Below are positions 1-5,594 of a stretch of DNA of 5,872 nt, piece after piece. How positions within the stretch are numbered: position 1 is the stretch's first letter; each line of letters starts with the position of its first letter. The translations under genes and the position numbers were made by a program. The notes beneath the pieces are model-generated. The model was not told where the DNA came from. It ran no database searches and saw only the letters and a program-made list of their open reading frames with translations. This DNA comes from Chloroflexota bacterium (GTDB lineage Bacteria; Chloroflexota; Anaerolineae; Ardenticatenales; Ardenticatenaceae), in NCBI GenBank assembly GCA_003520455.1, contig DOUV01000599.1, forward strand, positions 1-5,872, read 5' to 3'.

Positions 1-110
1 GGTGTGTCAGATTCATGTGGAAAGGTGCAACAGCGCGCACGACCAACAGGCGCCCCGCCACGCGTCCCAATTCGCCACCAGAATCAGCCCTGGTTTGGGC
101 GCTCGACTTG
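1..110. other. Non-coding or unassigned upstream flank
   Basis: I see no supportable gene here. A short minus-strand frame can be read open from about base 128 off the left edge, but it would begin inside the promoter, has no clear ribosome binding site and shows no familiar motif. A plus-strand frame starting at base 2 runs through the promoter and ends inside the terminator loop, so it is not credible. The stretch may be the intergenic tail of an upstream gene that lies outside the window. Confidence 0.4.
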
Positions 111-139
111 TTGACATGGGATCGCACAGGCGGTACAAT
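111..139 (+). promoter_or_regulatory. Sigma-70-type promoter of the purLQ-purC operon
   Basis: The -35 hexamer TTGACA (111-116) is a perfect consensus match. After a 17-bp spacer the -10 hexamer TACAAT (134-139) matches five of six consensus bases. The predicted transcription start is at about A146 or G147. No other comparable promoter lies between here and the purL start codon at 455, so this is the likely operon promoter and gives an untranslated leader of about 309 nt. It could alternatively belong to a separate small RNA that ends at the terminator at 330-364. No operator could be recognised, and none is claimed. Confidence 0.8.
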
Positions 140-145
140 CAGACC

Positions 146-364
146 AGTTACGAAGCGCTCCAGAAGTGGTTTGATGGGAGAACCTGTCGTTTTCAGAGAG
201 GCGCCCTGCTTGCTTTTCTCGGCAGGATCCTTTTCTGGCCGGTTACGGCAGCAGTGAACCGGCATCGCCACCGAGTCGAATACCGAGAGACCTGGTGCTT
301 CAGGATCGCGTCTCAACCGGTCGCTGCGGACCTCCGCTGTTAAACGGCGGAGGTTTGTTGTTTT
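146..364 (+). ncRNA. Structured 5' leader or small RNA (candidate attenuator)
   Basis: The stretch lies between the predicted start near 146 and the end of an intrinsic terminator. Bases 142-168 pair, register for register and without bulges, with 296-322: 19 Watson-Crick and 2 G-U pairs over 27 positions. The part inside the predicted RNA, from G147, keeps 15 Watson-Crick and 2 G-U pairs. The enclosed region can form GGTT/AACC (168-171/181-184), CCTGC/GCAGG (205-209/222-226) and GCCGGTT/AACCGGC (238-244/257-263). A long closing helix, internal hairpins and a terminator are what one expects of an attenuating leader or a stand-alone RNA such as a 6S-like RNA. I looked for T-box (GGNACC), purine, ZTP, THF, glycine and guanidine/PRPP/ppGpp (ykkC) hallmarks and found no convincing match. 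The class is unknown and the folding was done by eye. Confidence 0.45.
330..364 (+). terminator. Intrinsic terminator inside the purL leader
   Basis: ACCTCCGC (330-337) and GCGGAGGT (347-354) form a perfect 8-bp GC-rich stem. U-G, G-C and U-A pairs extend it inward to a three-base loop. A tract with nine T in eleven bases (354-364) follows at once. This is a textbook Rho-independent terminator on the + strand. It lies downstream of the promoter at 111-139 and upstream of the purL start codon at 455, so full-length operon transcripts must read through it. It therefore acts either as a regulated attenuator or as the end of a small RNA with partial read-through. Confidence 0.8.
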
Positions 365-442
365 CCGCGGGCTCGTGCGAGGGCACGAACGGGCGAGTCG
401 GCGCCAGGCCGCTGAAAACATTGCTGAAGCAGGACTTGCGAT

Positions 443-447
443 AGGAG
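443..447 (+). promoter_or_regulatory. Ribosome binding site of purLQ
   Basis: AGGAG ends 7 nt before the ATG at 455, which is ideal Shine-Dalgarno spacing. It selects 455 over the in-frame ATG at 521. The latter sits where the PurS-like fold begins, but its purine-rich stretch (GGGAGA) directly touches the codon. Confidence 0.75.
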
Positions 448-454
448 CAAGACC

Positions 455-3400
455 ATGACCATCGGGAGTGCTCAGAAGGGGGAAGCAGCCTCGCTGCTCA
501 AACAACCTTCGCCTGGGAGAATGCAGACCTTCTGCATTGAAGTAGGGGCGGACCCGGTGTCTGCCCCGAAGCGCCGCCGTATCGGGGGAAATACCACGAA
601 CGGCGGCGATTTTATTTGTACGGCCCGTGAACTGGGGATCGCCGGGCTGATCGACTGCCGGCTAGCCCGCCTCTACTTCCTCCGTGGGGATCTGACTGCC
701 GAGGCAATCAAAGCGCTCGGCCAGCATCTGTTGGCCGATCCGGTGACGGAGCGCTACGTGGTATTGAGCCTTGAAAATAACGAGGGCCAACCCGGTCGTG
801 CCGACGCACTCTCCATCATTCCCGAACGGGGAGGCAATTCGCAATCCGCTGAGCACTTCATCGACGTGACCCTCCTGCCTGGCGTGACCGACCCGGCCGC
901 CGAGAACCTCGTCCGCGCCGCGCATCTCCTCGGCGTGACGGCGCTGGACCGCGCCGCCACCGGGCAGCGCTATCACCTTCGAGGATCACTGAGTGCTTGC
1001 GAGCTTCAGCGCCTGGCGGTCGAGCTGTTCTCCAATCCGGTTATCCAGCGCTTTTCGATCGACTGCCCGATCGCGCCGCCGTTCTTCCCGTTCCGTCCGG
1101 CCGACGAAATGGTCGAGGTGATCCCGCTGCGGGCCGCCGACGACCAGGCACTGCTCACGATCAGTGCGACCCGCCGCCTGGCCCTGGACCTGGCCGAGAT
1201 GCAGGCCATCCGAAGCTACTTTCAAGAAGAGGACCGCGATCCCACCGACGCGGAGCTCGAGATGCTGGCCCAGACGTGGAGCGAGCATTGCGTCCACAAG
1301 ACCTTCAAGGCCCTGATCACCTACACGGGCCCGGCGCCGGGCGCCCCCCCGGACGCCCAGCCGGTCGTCCAGACGATCGATGGCCTGCTGCGCACCTATA
1401 TCCGCAGTGCGACCGAGCAGGTGGCCAGGCCGTGGGTCCACTCGGCCTTCGTGGACAACGCCGGCCTGATCGCCTTCGACGAGCGGTGGGACCTGGCCTT
1501 TAAGGTCGAAACGCACAACCACCCCTCGGCGCTCGAGCCCTTTGGTGGGGCGAACACCGGCGTAGGGGGCGTCGTGCGCGATATTTTGGGCGTGAGCGCC
1601 CGCCCGATTGCGAACACGGACGTGCTGTGCTTCGGCCCGCCAGAGTTGCCGGAGACGGCATTGCCGGCAGGGGTCCTCCACCCCCGCCGCGTTGCCGACG
1701 GTGTGATCCACGGCATTGAGGACTACGGCAACAAGATGGGAATTCCTACGGTGAACGGGGCCATCCTCTATCACCCAGGCTACACCGCCAACCCGCTGGT
1801 CTTCTGCGGCTGCCTGGGCCTCCTGCCACGCGGCTCCCATCCCTCGACGCCCCAACCGGGCGACCTCATCGTCGTCATCGGAGGGCGTACCGGCCGCGAT
1901 GGCCTGCGCGGAGCGACCTTCTCCAGCATGGCGATGGACCAGACAACGGGTGAGATCGCCGGCAGTGCGGTGCAAATCGGCCACCCGATTCACGAGAAGC
2001 AGGTCCTGGAAGTCGTGCTGCGTGCGCGCGATGACCGAAGAGGCAGCCCGACGGCGTGTCTCGAAACCCGAGAGACCCCACCGAAGCGTCTCTACAATGC
2101 GATCACCGACTGCGGAGCGGGCGGTCTCTCGTCGGCGGTGGGAGAGATGGGACGGGAGCTGGGGGCGCGCGTGCAGCTTGAGACCGTGCCGCTCAAGTAT
2201 CCGGGGCTGCGCCCGTGGGAGATCTGGCTGAGCGAGGCTCAGGAACGCATGATCCTGGCAGTGCTGCCCGGCAACTGGCCCCGGCTCCAGGAAATCTGCG
2301 CCGGGCAGGAAGTCGAAGCCGTTTGCATCGGCGAATTCGAGGCCACCGGCCGGCTGCGCCTCTTCTACCGCGATCGTCTGGTGGGCGATCTGGCAATGGA
2401 GTTCCTGCACGACGGCCTGCCGCGCCGGCGACTCAATGCAATCTGGGAACCGTTGAAGGTCGAAAGGGTAGCGGTTGACAGGTTGAAGGTTGAAGGTCAT
2501 GGCTTGAGAGCCCCGAACCTTCAATCTCCGGACGCTCACGCCGGGGATCTTCGACCTTCAACCTTCAACCTGAGCACCGTCCTGTTGGAGTTGTTGGCAC
2601 AGCCGAATATTCGTAGCAAAGAGCCGGTGATTCGGCGCTACGACCACGAGGTGCAGGGCGGCACCGCGGTCAAACCGTTGGTCGGTGTCGCCGGCCACGG
2701 GCCGGGCGACGCCACCGTGCTCGTGCCACTCGACACTGTTACGAGCGCCGGCAGGGCCGGCTCCTCACAGCAGCAGCCGGCGGTCGCGTTGGCCGTCGGC
2801 ATTTGCCCGGCTTATGGTGAGCTCGACCCCTACGCAATGGCCTGGGCCGCCGTGGACGAGGCCTTGCGTAACGTTGTCGCAGTCGGGGCCGACCCCGATC
2901 GCGTCGCGCTGCTGGACAACTTCTGCTGGGGCAACCCCAACCTGCCGGATCGCCTGGGCAGCCTGGTACGCTGCGCGCAGGGCTGCCACGATGCGGCTGT
3001 CACCTATGGCACCCCGTTTATCTCCGGCAAGGACAGCCTGAACAACGAATACAGCGGCGCAGACGGCCGGCGCCACGCGATCCCGGGCACGCTGCTCATC
3101 TCCGCACTGGGCCTCGTCCCCGATGTGCGCGGCACCACCACGATGGACATGAAGCGTCCCGGCGACATCCTTTACCTGATCGGCAACACCGGCGCGACTT
3201 CCCCTCAGCCCGTGCCGACCGCGCTGGAGCACTTCCGCGCGGTCCACCGCGCCATCGCGGCCGGCCTGGTGCAGGCCTGCCACGACTGCTCCGAGGGTGG
3301 CCTGGGCGTTGCGGTGGCCGAAATGTGCCTGGCCGGGCGATTGGGGGCCGAGGTCGAACTGGCAGCCGTGCCCGGTGCGGCCCAGATCGCAGATGACCAC

Positions 3401-4507
3401 GCCGTCCTCTTCTCCGAAGCGCTCTCGCGCTTCGTCGTCGAGGTACGCCCCGCAGATGCCCAGGCCTTCGAGGCCCTGCTCTCCGGCACGCCCCACGCGT
3501 GCGTCGGGCGAGTGCTCGAAGTCGACGAGTTGCGTATCCGCGGCCGGGCGGGCCGCGACGTCGTGCATGCTCGTGTCACCGACCTGGAAAGCGCCTGGCG
3601 CGGGCCGGATGCGATGGCCGACCGCGAACCGCGGTCCGGAGACCCCATATCATGTTCCAATGGCGCAGCACCTGGCCTTCAGGGAACAGCCCACCCAGAG
3701 TCTGCGTCGGTCGGCCGTCGGCCGTCGGCGGTCTTCCGCCCACGGGTGCTAATCCTGCACACGACCGGCACTAACCGCGATCGGGAGGCTGTGCTGGCCT
3801 GTGAGTTGGCGGGCGGAGCGCCCGAAATCGTCCACATCAACCAGCTCCTGGCCGGTGAGCGACGGCTGCTCGACTATCACATGCTCGTCGTCCCGGGCGG
3901 CTTCTCCTACGGTGATGACCTGGGGGCCGGGACGCTGTGGGCCTTGGACCTGCGGCACCGCCTGGGTGACGATGTTGCCGCCTTCGTCGCCAGCGGTCGC
4001 CCGGTGCTGGGTGTCTGCAATGGCTTTCAGGCGCTCGTCAAGACGGGGTTGTTGCCGGGCGCGGACTGGGGGCCAGGGGGTGATCGCGTCGTGACTCTGG
4101 CCCCCAATGCGTCGGCCCACTTCGAGTGTCGCTGGGTCTATCTACAGCCGAACCGGCAGAGCCCCTGCCTTTTCACCGCCGGGCTGGACGAGCTGATCTA
4201 CTGCCCGGTCGCTCACGGCGAGGGTCGCCTGGTCGCGCACGACGATGCCATCCTTGCTGCCCTGCAGGCGGATGGGTTGATCGCCCTTACCTACGTGGAT
4301 GCCACCGGGGTGCCCGCCGGTTACCCTGCCAACCCCAACGGGTCGGCGCTGGGGATTGCCGGGCTCTGCAACCCGGCCGGCAACGTCCTGGGGCTGATGC
4401 CCCACCCTGAAGATCATATCTTCGCCTGGCACCACCCGCGTTGGCATCGGGGCGAGTCCGGGATGACAGGGTTGCGGTTGTTCCAGAATGGGATCAAATT
4501 TGCATAA
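455..4507 (+). CDS. purL: Fused FGAM synthase (PurS-PurS-PurL-PurQ)
   Basis: This 1350-residue enzyme makes FGAM from FGAR, glutamine and ATP in cytoplasmic purine synthesis. Residues about 23-105 and 130-205 are two PurS-like repeats; both have a late Y/F-L/H-L-R-G strand followed by a helix and an NP/DPV motif. The first PurL lobe carries TWSEHC (274-279, catalytic-type His278), ETHNHPSALEPFGG (from 352) and DCGAGGLSSA (from 552). The second carries ISGKDSLNN (from 856) and DCSEGGLGVA (from 944). The PurQ glutaminase spans about 1095-1350, with nucleophile Cys1188 in GVCNGFQ and His1317 and Glu1319 in MPHPEDH. All key residues seen are intact. The order matches large E. coli-type PurL (1295 residues), although the PurL motifs look more like separate PurSL proteins, so an independent PurQ fusion is possible. 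Extra in-frame stretches lie near residues 36-52, 527-545, 667-708, 758-770 and 1055-1094. Identity is near certain; the fusion rests on an uninterrupted reading frame. Confidence 0.96.
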   Translation: MTIGSAQKGEAASLLKQPSPGRMQTFCIEVGADPVSAPKRRRIGGNTTNGGDFICTARELGIAGLIDCRLARLYFLRGDLTAEAIKALGQHLLADPVTERYVVLSLENNEGQPGRADALSIIPERGGNSQSAEHFIDVTLLPGVTDPAAENLVRAAHLLGVTALDRAATGQRYHLRGSLSACELQRLAVELFSNPVIQRFSIDCPIAPPFFPFRPADEMVEVIPLRAADDQALLTISATRRLALDLAEMQAIRSYFQEEDRDPTDAELEMLAQTWSEHCVHKTFKALITYTGPAPGAPPDAQPVVQTIDGLLRTYIRSATEQVARPWVHSAFVDNAGLIAFDERWDLAFKVETHNHPSALEPFGGANTGVGGVVRDILGVSARPIANTDVLCFGPPELPETALPAGVLHPRRVADGVIHGIEDYGNKMGIPTVNGAILYHPGYTANPLVFCGCLGLLPRGSHPSTPQPGDLIVVIGGRTGRDGLRGATFSSMAMDQTTGEIAGSAVQIGHPIHEKQVLEVVLRARDDRRGSPTACLETRETPPKRLYNAITDCGAGGLSSAVGEMGRELGARVQLETVPLKYPGLRPWEIWLSEAQERMILAVLPGNWPRLQEICAGQEVEAVCIGEFEATGRLRLFYRDRLVGDLAMEFLHDGLPRRRLNAIWEPLKVERVAVDRLKVEGHGLRAPNLQSPDAHAGDLRPSTFNLSTVLLELLAQPNIRSKEPVIRRYDHEVQGGTAVKPLVGVAGHGPGDATVLVPLDTVTSAGRAGSSQQQPAVALAVGICPAYGELDPYAMAWAAVDEALRNVVAVGADPDRVALLDNFCWGNPNLPDRLGSLVRCAQGCHDAAVTYGTPFISGKDSLNNEYSGADGRRHAIPGTLLISALGLVPDVRGTTTMDMKRPGDILYLIGNTGATSPQPVPTALEHFRAVHRAIAAGLVQACHDCSEGGLGVAVAEMCLAGRLGAEVELAAVPGAAQIADDHAVLFSEALSRFVVEVRPADAQAFEALLSGTPHACVGRVLEVDELRIRGRAGRDVVHARVTDLESAWRGPDAMADREPRSGDPISCSNGAAPGLQGTAHPESASVGRRPSAVFRPRVLILHTTGTNRDREAVLACELAGGAPEIVHINQLLAGERRLLDYHMLVVPGGFSYGDDLGAGTLWALDLRHRLGDDVAAFVASGRPVLGVCNGFQALVKTGLLPGADWGPGGDRVVTLAPNASAHFECRWVYLQPNRQSPCLFTAGLDELIYCPVAHGEGRLVAHDDAILAALQADGLIALTYVDATGVPAGYPANPNGSALGIAGLCNPAGNVLGLMPHPEDHIFAWHHPRWHRGESGMTGLRLFQNGIKFA
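572..608 (+). repeat. Inverted repeat inside the first PurS-like domain
   Basis: CGCCGCCGT (572-580) and ACGGCGGCG (600-608) form a perfect 9-bp stem with a 19-nt loop, and the T-rich bases ATTTTATTTG (609-618) follow. The stretch codes for a basic, Gly/Asn-rich segment (about residues 40-52) where ordinary PurS domains have a shorter turn. It looks like an in-frame insertion. The stem plus T-rich tail resembles a weak terminator, but the tail is interrupted and function is unproven. Confidence 0.5.
2452..2572 (+). repeat. In-frame palindromic heptanucleotide-repeat element in purL
   Basis: The unit TTGAAGG occurs at 2453-2459, 2483-2489 and 2490-2496. Its complement CCTTCAA occurs at 2518-2524, 2555-2561 and 2562-2568. 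Bases 2479-2498 and 2553-2572 are perfect 20-bp inverted arms around a 54-nt centre, which itself contains CCCCG/CGGGG (2511-2515/2542-2546). The element adds about 40 codons (roughly residues 667-708) to the linker between the two PurL lobes, just before the conserved QPNIRSKEPV stretch, and keeps the frame open. It resembles intragenic palindromic elements described in other bacteria such as Rickettsia, but with a different sequence. No transposase or clear target duplication is visible. Confidence 0.8.
3620..3636 (+). repeat. Short perfect hairpin at the end of the PurL part
   Basis: GACCGCG (3620-3626) and CGCGGTC (3630-3636) pair perfectly around a 3-nt loop. The hairpin sits just after the last recognisable PurL residues (DLESAW, 1043-1048), at the start of the unconserved linker to PurQ. 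It may be a remnant of the former purL-purQ intergenic region. Confidence 0.4.
3706..3733 (+). repeat. Tandem GTCGGCC heptanucleotide tract at the PurL-PurQ junction
   Basis: After a partial GTCG (3706-3709), GTCGGCC is repeated at 3710-3716 and 3717-3723. A variant GTCGGCG (3724-3730) and a partial GTC (3731-3733) follow. The tract ends one codon before the PurQ domain begins (RPRVLIL, from residue 1095). Because the unit is 7 bp, gain or loss of a single unit would shift the frame and separate PurQ from PurL. Confidence 0.7.
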
Positions 4508-4514
4508 GAATCGC

Positions 4515-4567
4515 CAGCTCCTCAGCCGCCCGGCCTGGATTGCCAGATCCAGGCCAATGAGGGGCTG
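4515..4567 (+). repeat. Large intercistronic hairpin between purLQ and purC
   Basis: GGCCTGGAT (4532-4540) and ATCCAGGCC (4547-4555) form a perfect 9-bp stem with a 6-nt loop. Below an asymmetric internal loop, CAGCTCCTCA (4515-4524) pairs with TGAGGGGCTG (4558-4567) over 10 bp including one G-U. No T-tract follows, so it is not an obvious intrinsic terminator. It more likely affects mRNA stability or partial termination, or is a small repetitive palindrome. Confidence 0.6.
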
Positions 4568-4573
4568 GCTCAG

Positions 4574-4606
4574 CCGGCGGCTCTGGCGATCCGCCGGGAG
4601 CGGCGG
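4574..4606 (+). repeat. Two overlapping alternative hairpins before purC
   Basis: CCGCCGG (4591-4597) can pair with CCGGCGG (4574-4580). Alternatively its first six bases can pair with CGGCGG (4601-4606) around the loop GGAG. The two hairpins exclude each other. They lie 13 or more nt upstream of the purC ribosome binding region, so direct occlusion of the site is not evident. Confidence 0.4.
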
Positions 4607-4618
4607 AAGAGGTACAAG

Positions 4619-4627
4619 AAAGGTAGG
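4619..4627 (+). promoter_or_regulatory. Ribosome binding site of purC
   Basis: The purine-rich AAAGGTAGG lies 4 to 8 nt before the ATG at 4632. It supports that codon over the in-frame ATG at 4488, which lies inside the end of purLQ and would add 48 Arg-rich, unconserved residues translated across the intergenic hairpins. Confidence 0.55.
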
Positions 4628-4631
4628 ACCG

Positions 4632-5594
4632 ATGCTGAGTCACGAAGAACTCCTTCACGCGGTTCCAAACGCGCTGCAGGCAGTAGACCTCCCCGCGAGT
4701 TGGGGGCCGAAGCGGGCCGGCAAGGTGCGCGACATCTATCACCTCAACGGTACGCGGGCGTTGATCACCACCGATCGCATCTCGGCCTTCGACCGCGTGT
4801 TAGGCACGATCCCGTTCAAAGGGCAGGTCCTGAACCAATTGAGTGCCTGGTGGTTCGAGCAGACGCGCGACATCGTCGCCAATCACGTCGTGGCGGTGCC
4901 TGATCCCAACGTGACCCTGGCCCGGGCGGCGGAGCCACTGCCGGTCGAGGTCGTCGTGCGTGGCTACATCACAGGCGTCACCAAGACCTCGCTCTGGACC
5001 CTCTATGCTCAAGCCGAGCGTGCACCGTACGGGATTCCGCTGCCGGATGGACTGCGCAAGAACGACCCCCTGCCGGCACCAATCATCACGCCCACTACCA
5101 AAGCCACAGGCGGCGCCCACGACGAGCGACTGACGCGCGATCAGATTCTGACGCACCGGTTGGTCGCGGCGCCGCTGTGGGAGCAAACCGAGGCGGTCGC
5201 CCTGGCGCTCTTCGCCCGCGGACAAGCCCTCGCGCGCGAGGCTGGTCTGATTTTGGTGGACACCAAGTACGAGTTCGGTGTGCTGGATGGGCGGCTGCTC
5301 CTGATCGACGAGATCCACACGCCCGACTCCAGCCGCTTTTGGACCCTGGCCTCCTACGAACCCGGCCGTGAGCCCGAGAACTTCGACAAAGAGTACCTGC
5401 GCGCGTGGTTCGCCGAGCACGGGTATCGCGGCGACGGCAAACCACCTCCCATGCCGGCGGATTTCGCCGCGCGCGTGGCGGCTCGCTATATCGCGGCCTA
5501 TGAGCGGCTCACAGGCCGCCAGTTCGCACCGGGCGAGCAACCCGCCGCCGCGCGGATCGCGCGCAATTTAGCCGCCTATCGGCGTAAGAAGTGA
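4632..5594 (+). CDS. purC: SAICAR synthase
   Basis: This 320-residue cytoplasmic enzyme (phosphoribosylaminoimidazole-succinocarboxamide synthase) joins CAIR to aspartate with ATP to give SAICAR in de novo purine synthesis. The N-terminal nucleotide-binding part has GKVRDIY (30-36) and TDRISAFD (47-54), then PFKGQVLNQLSAWWF and EVVVRGYITG. Both family signatures are intact: LVDTKYEFG (208-216) and IDEIHTPDSSRFW (from 225). Its length and the segments IPLPDGL and PIITPTTKA resemble the longer yeast ADE1-type form (306 residues) rather than the short E. coli form (237). The start at 4632 is chosen because the family homology begins just after it and a purine-rich ribosome site precedes it. The 124-bp gap after purLQ, with no promoter or U-tailed terminator seen, suggests co-transcription. 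No defects are visible. Confidence 0.95.
   Translation: MLSHEELLHAVPNALQAVDLPASWGPKRAGKVRDIYHLNGTRALITTDRISAFDRVLGTIPFKGQVLNQLSAWWFEQTRDIVANHVVAVPDPNVTLARAAEPLPVEVVVRGYITGVTKTSLWTLYAQAERAPYGIPLPDGLRKNDPLPAPIITPTTKATGGAHDERLTRDQILTHRLVAAPLWEQTEAVALALFARGQALAREAGLILVDTKYEFGVLDGRLLLIDEIHTPDSSRFWTLASYEPGREPENFDKEYLRAWFAEHGYRGDGKPPPMPADFAARVAARYIAAYERLTGRQFAPGEQPAAARIARNLAAYRRKK

Noticed and set aside
174..257. 27-codon frame in the leader that could be a leader peptide
   Set aside because: It begins with ATG about 28 nt after the predicted transcript start, but the upstream ribosome site is weak and there is no run of regulatory codons. I keep it only as a remote possibility.
142..322. Miniature transposable element with 27-bp imperfect terminal repeats
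   Set aside because: No target-site duplication flanks the repeats, and the position directly after a promoter and before a terminator fits an RNA structure better.
2..343. 113-codon plus-strand frame across the leader
   Set aside because: It runs through the promoter and stops in the terminator loop, has no ribosome binding site visible inside the window, and its protein shows no recognisable motif.
281..354. T-box or ykkC-type riboswitch
   Set aside because: GAGAG and GGTG-like pieces (285-297) plus a terminator recall these RNAs, but the T-box GGNACC sequence and the ykkC core sequences are missing.
986..2539. Long minus-strand frame of 517 codons opposite purL
   Set aside because: It is a shadow of the high-GC purL gene; the plus strand carries clear conserved FGAM synthase motifs and the minus translation shows none.
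4488..4631. Extended purC start at 4488 overlapping the end of purLQ
   Set aside because: The extra 48 residues are Arg-rich, unconserved and translated from intergenic hairpins; the ATG at 4632 has a ribosome site and fits the family N-terminus.
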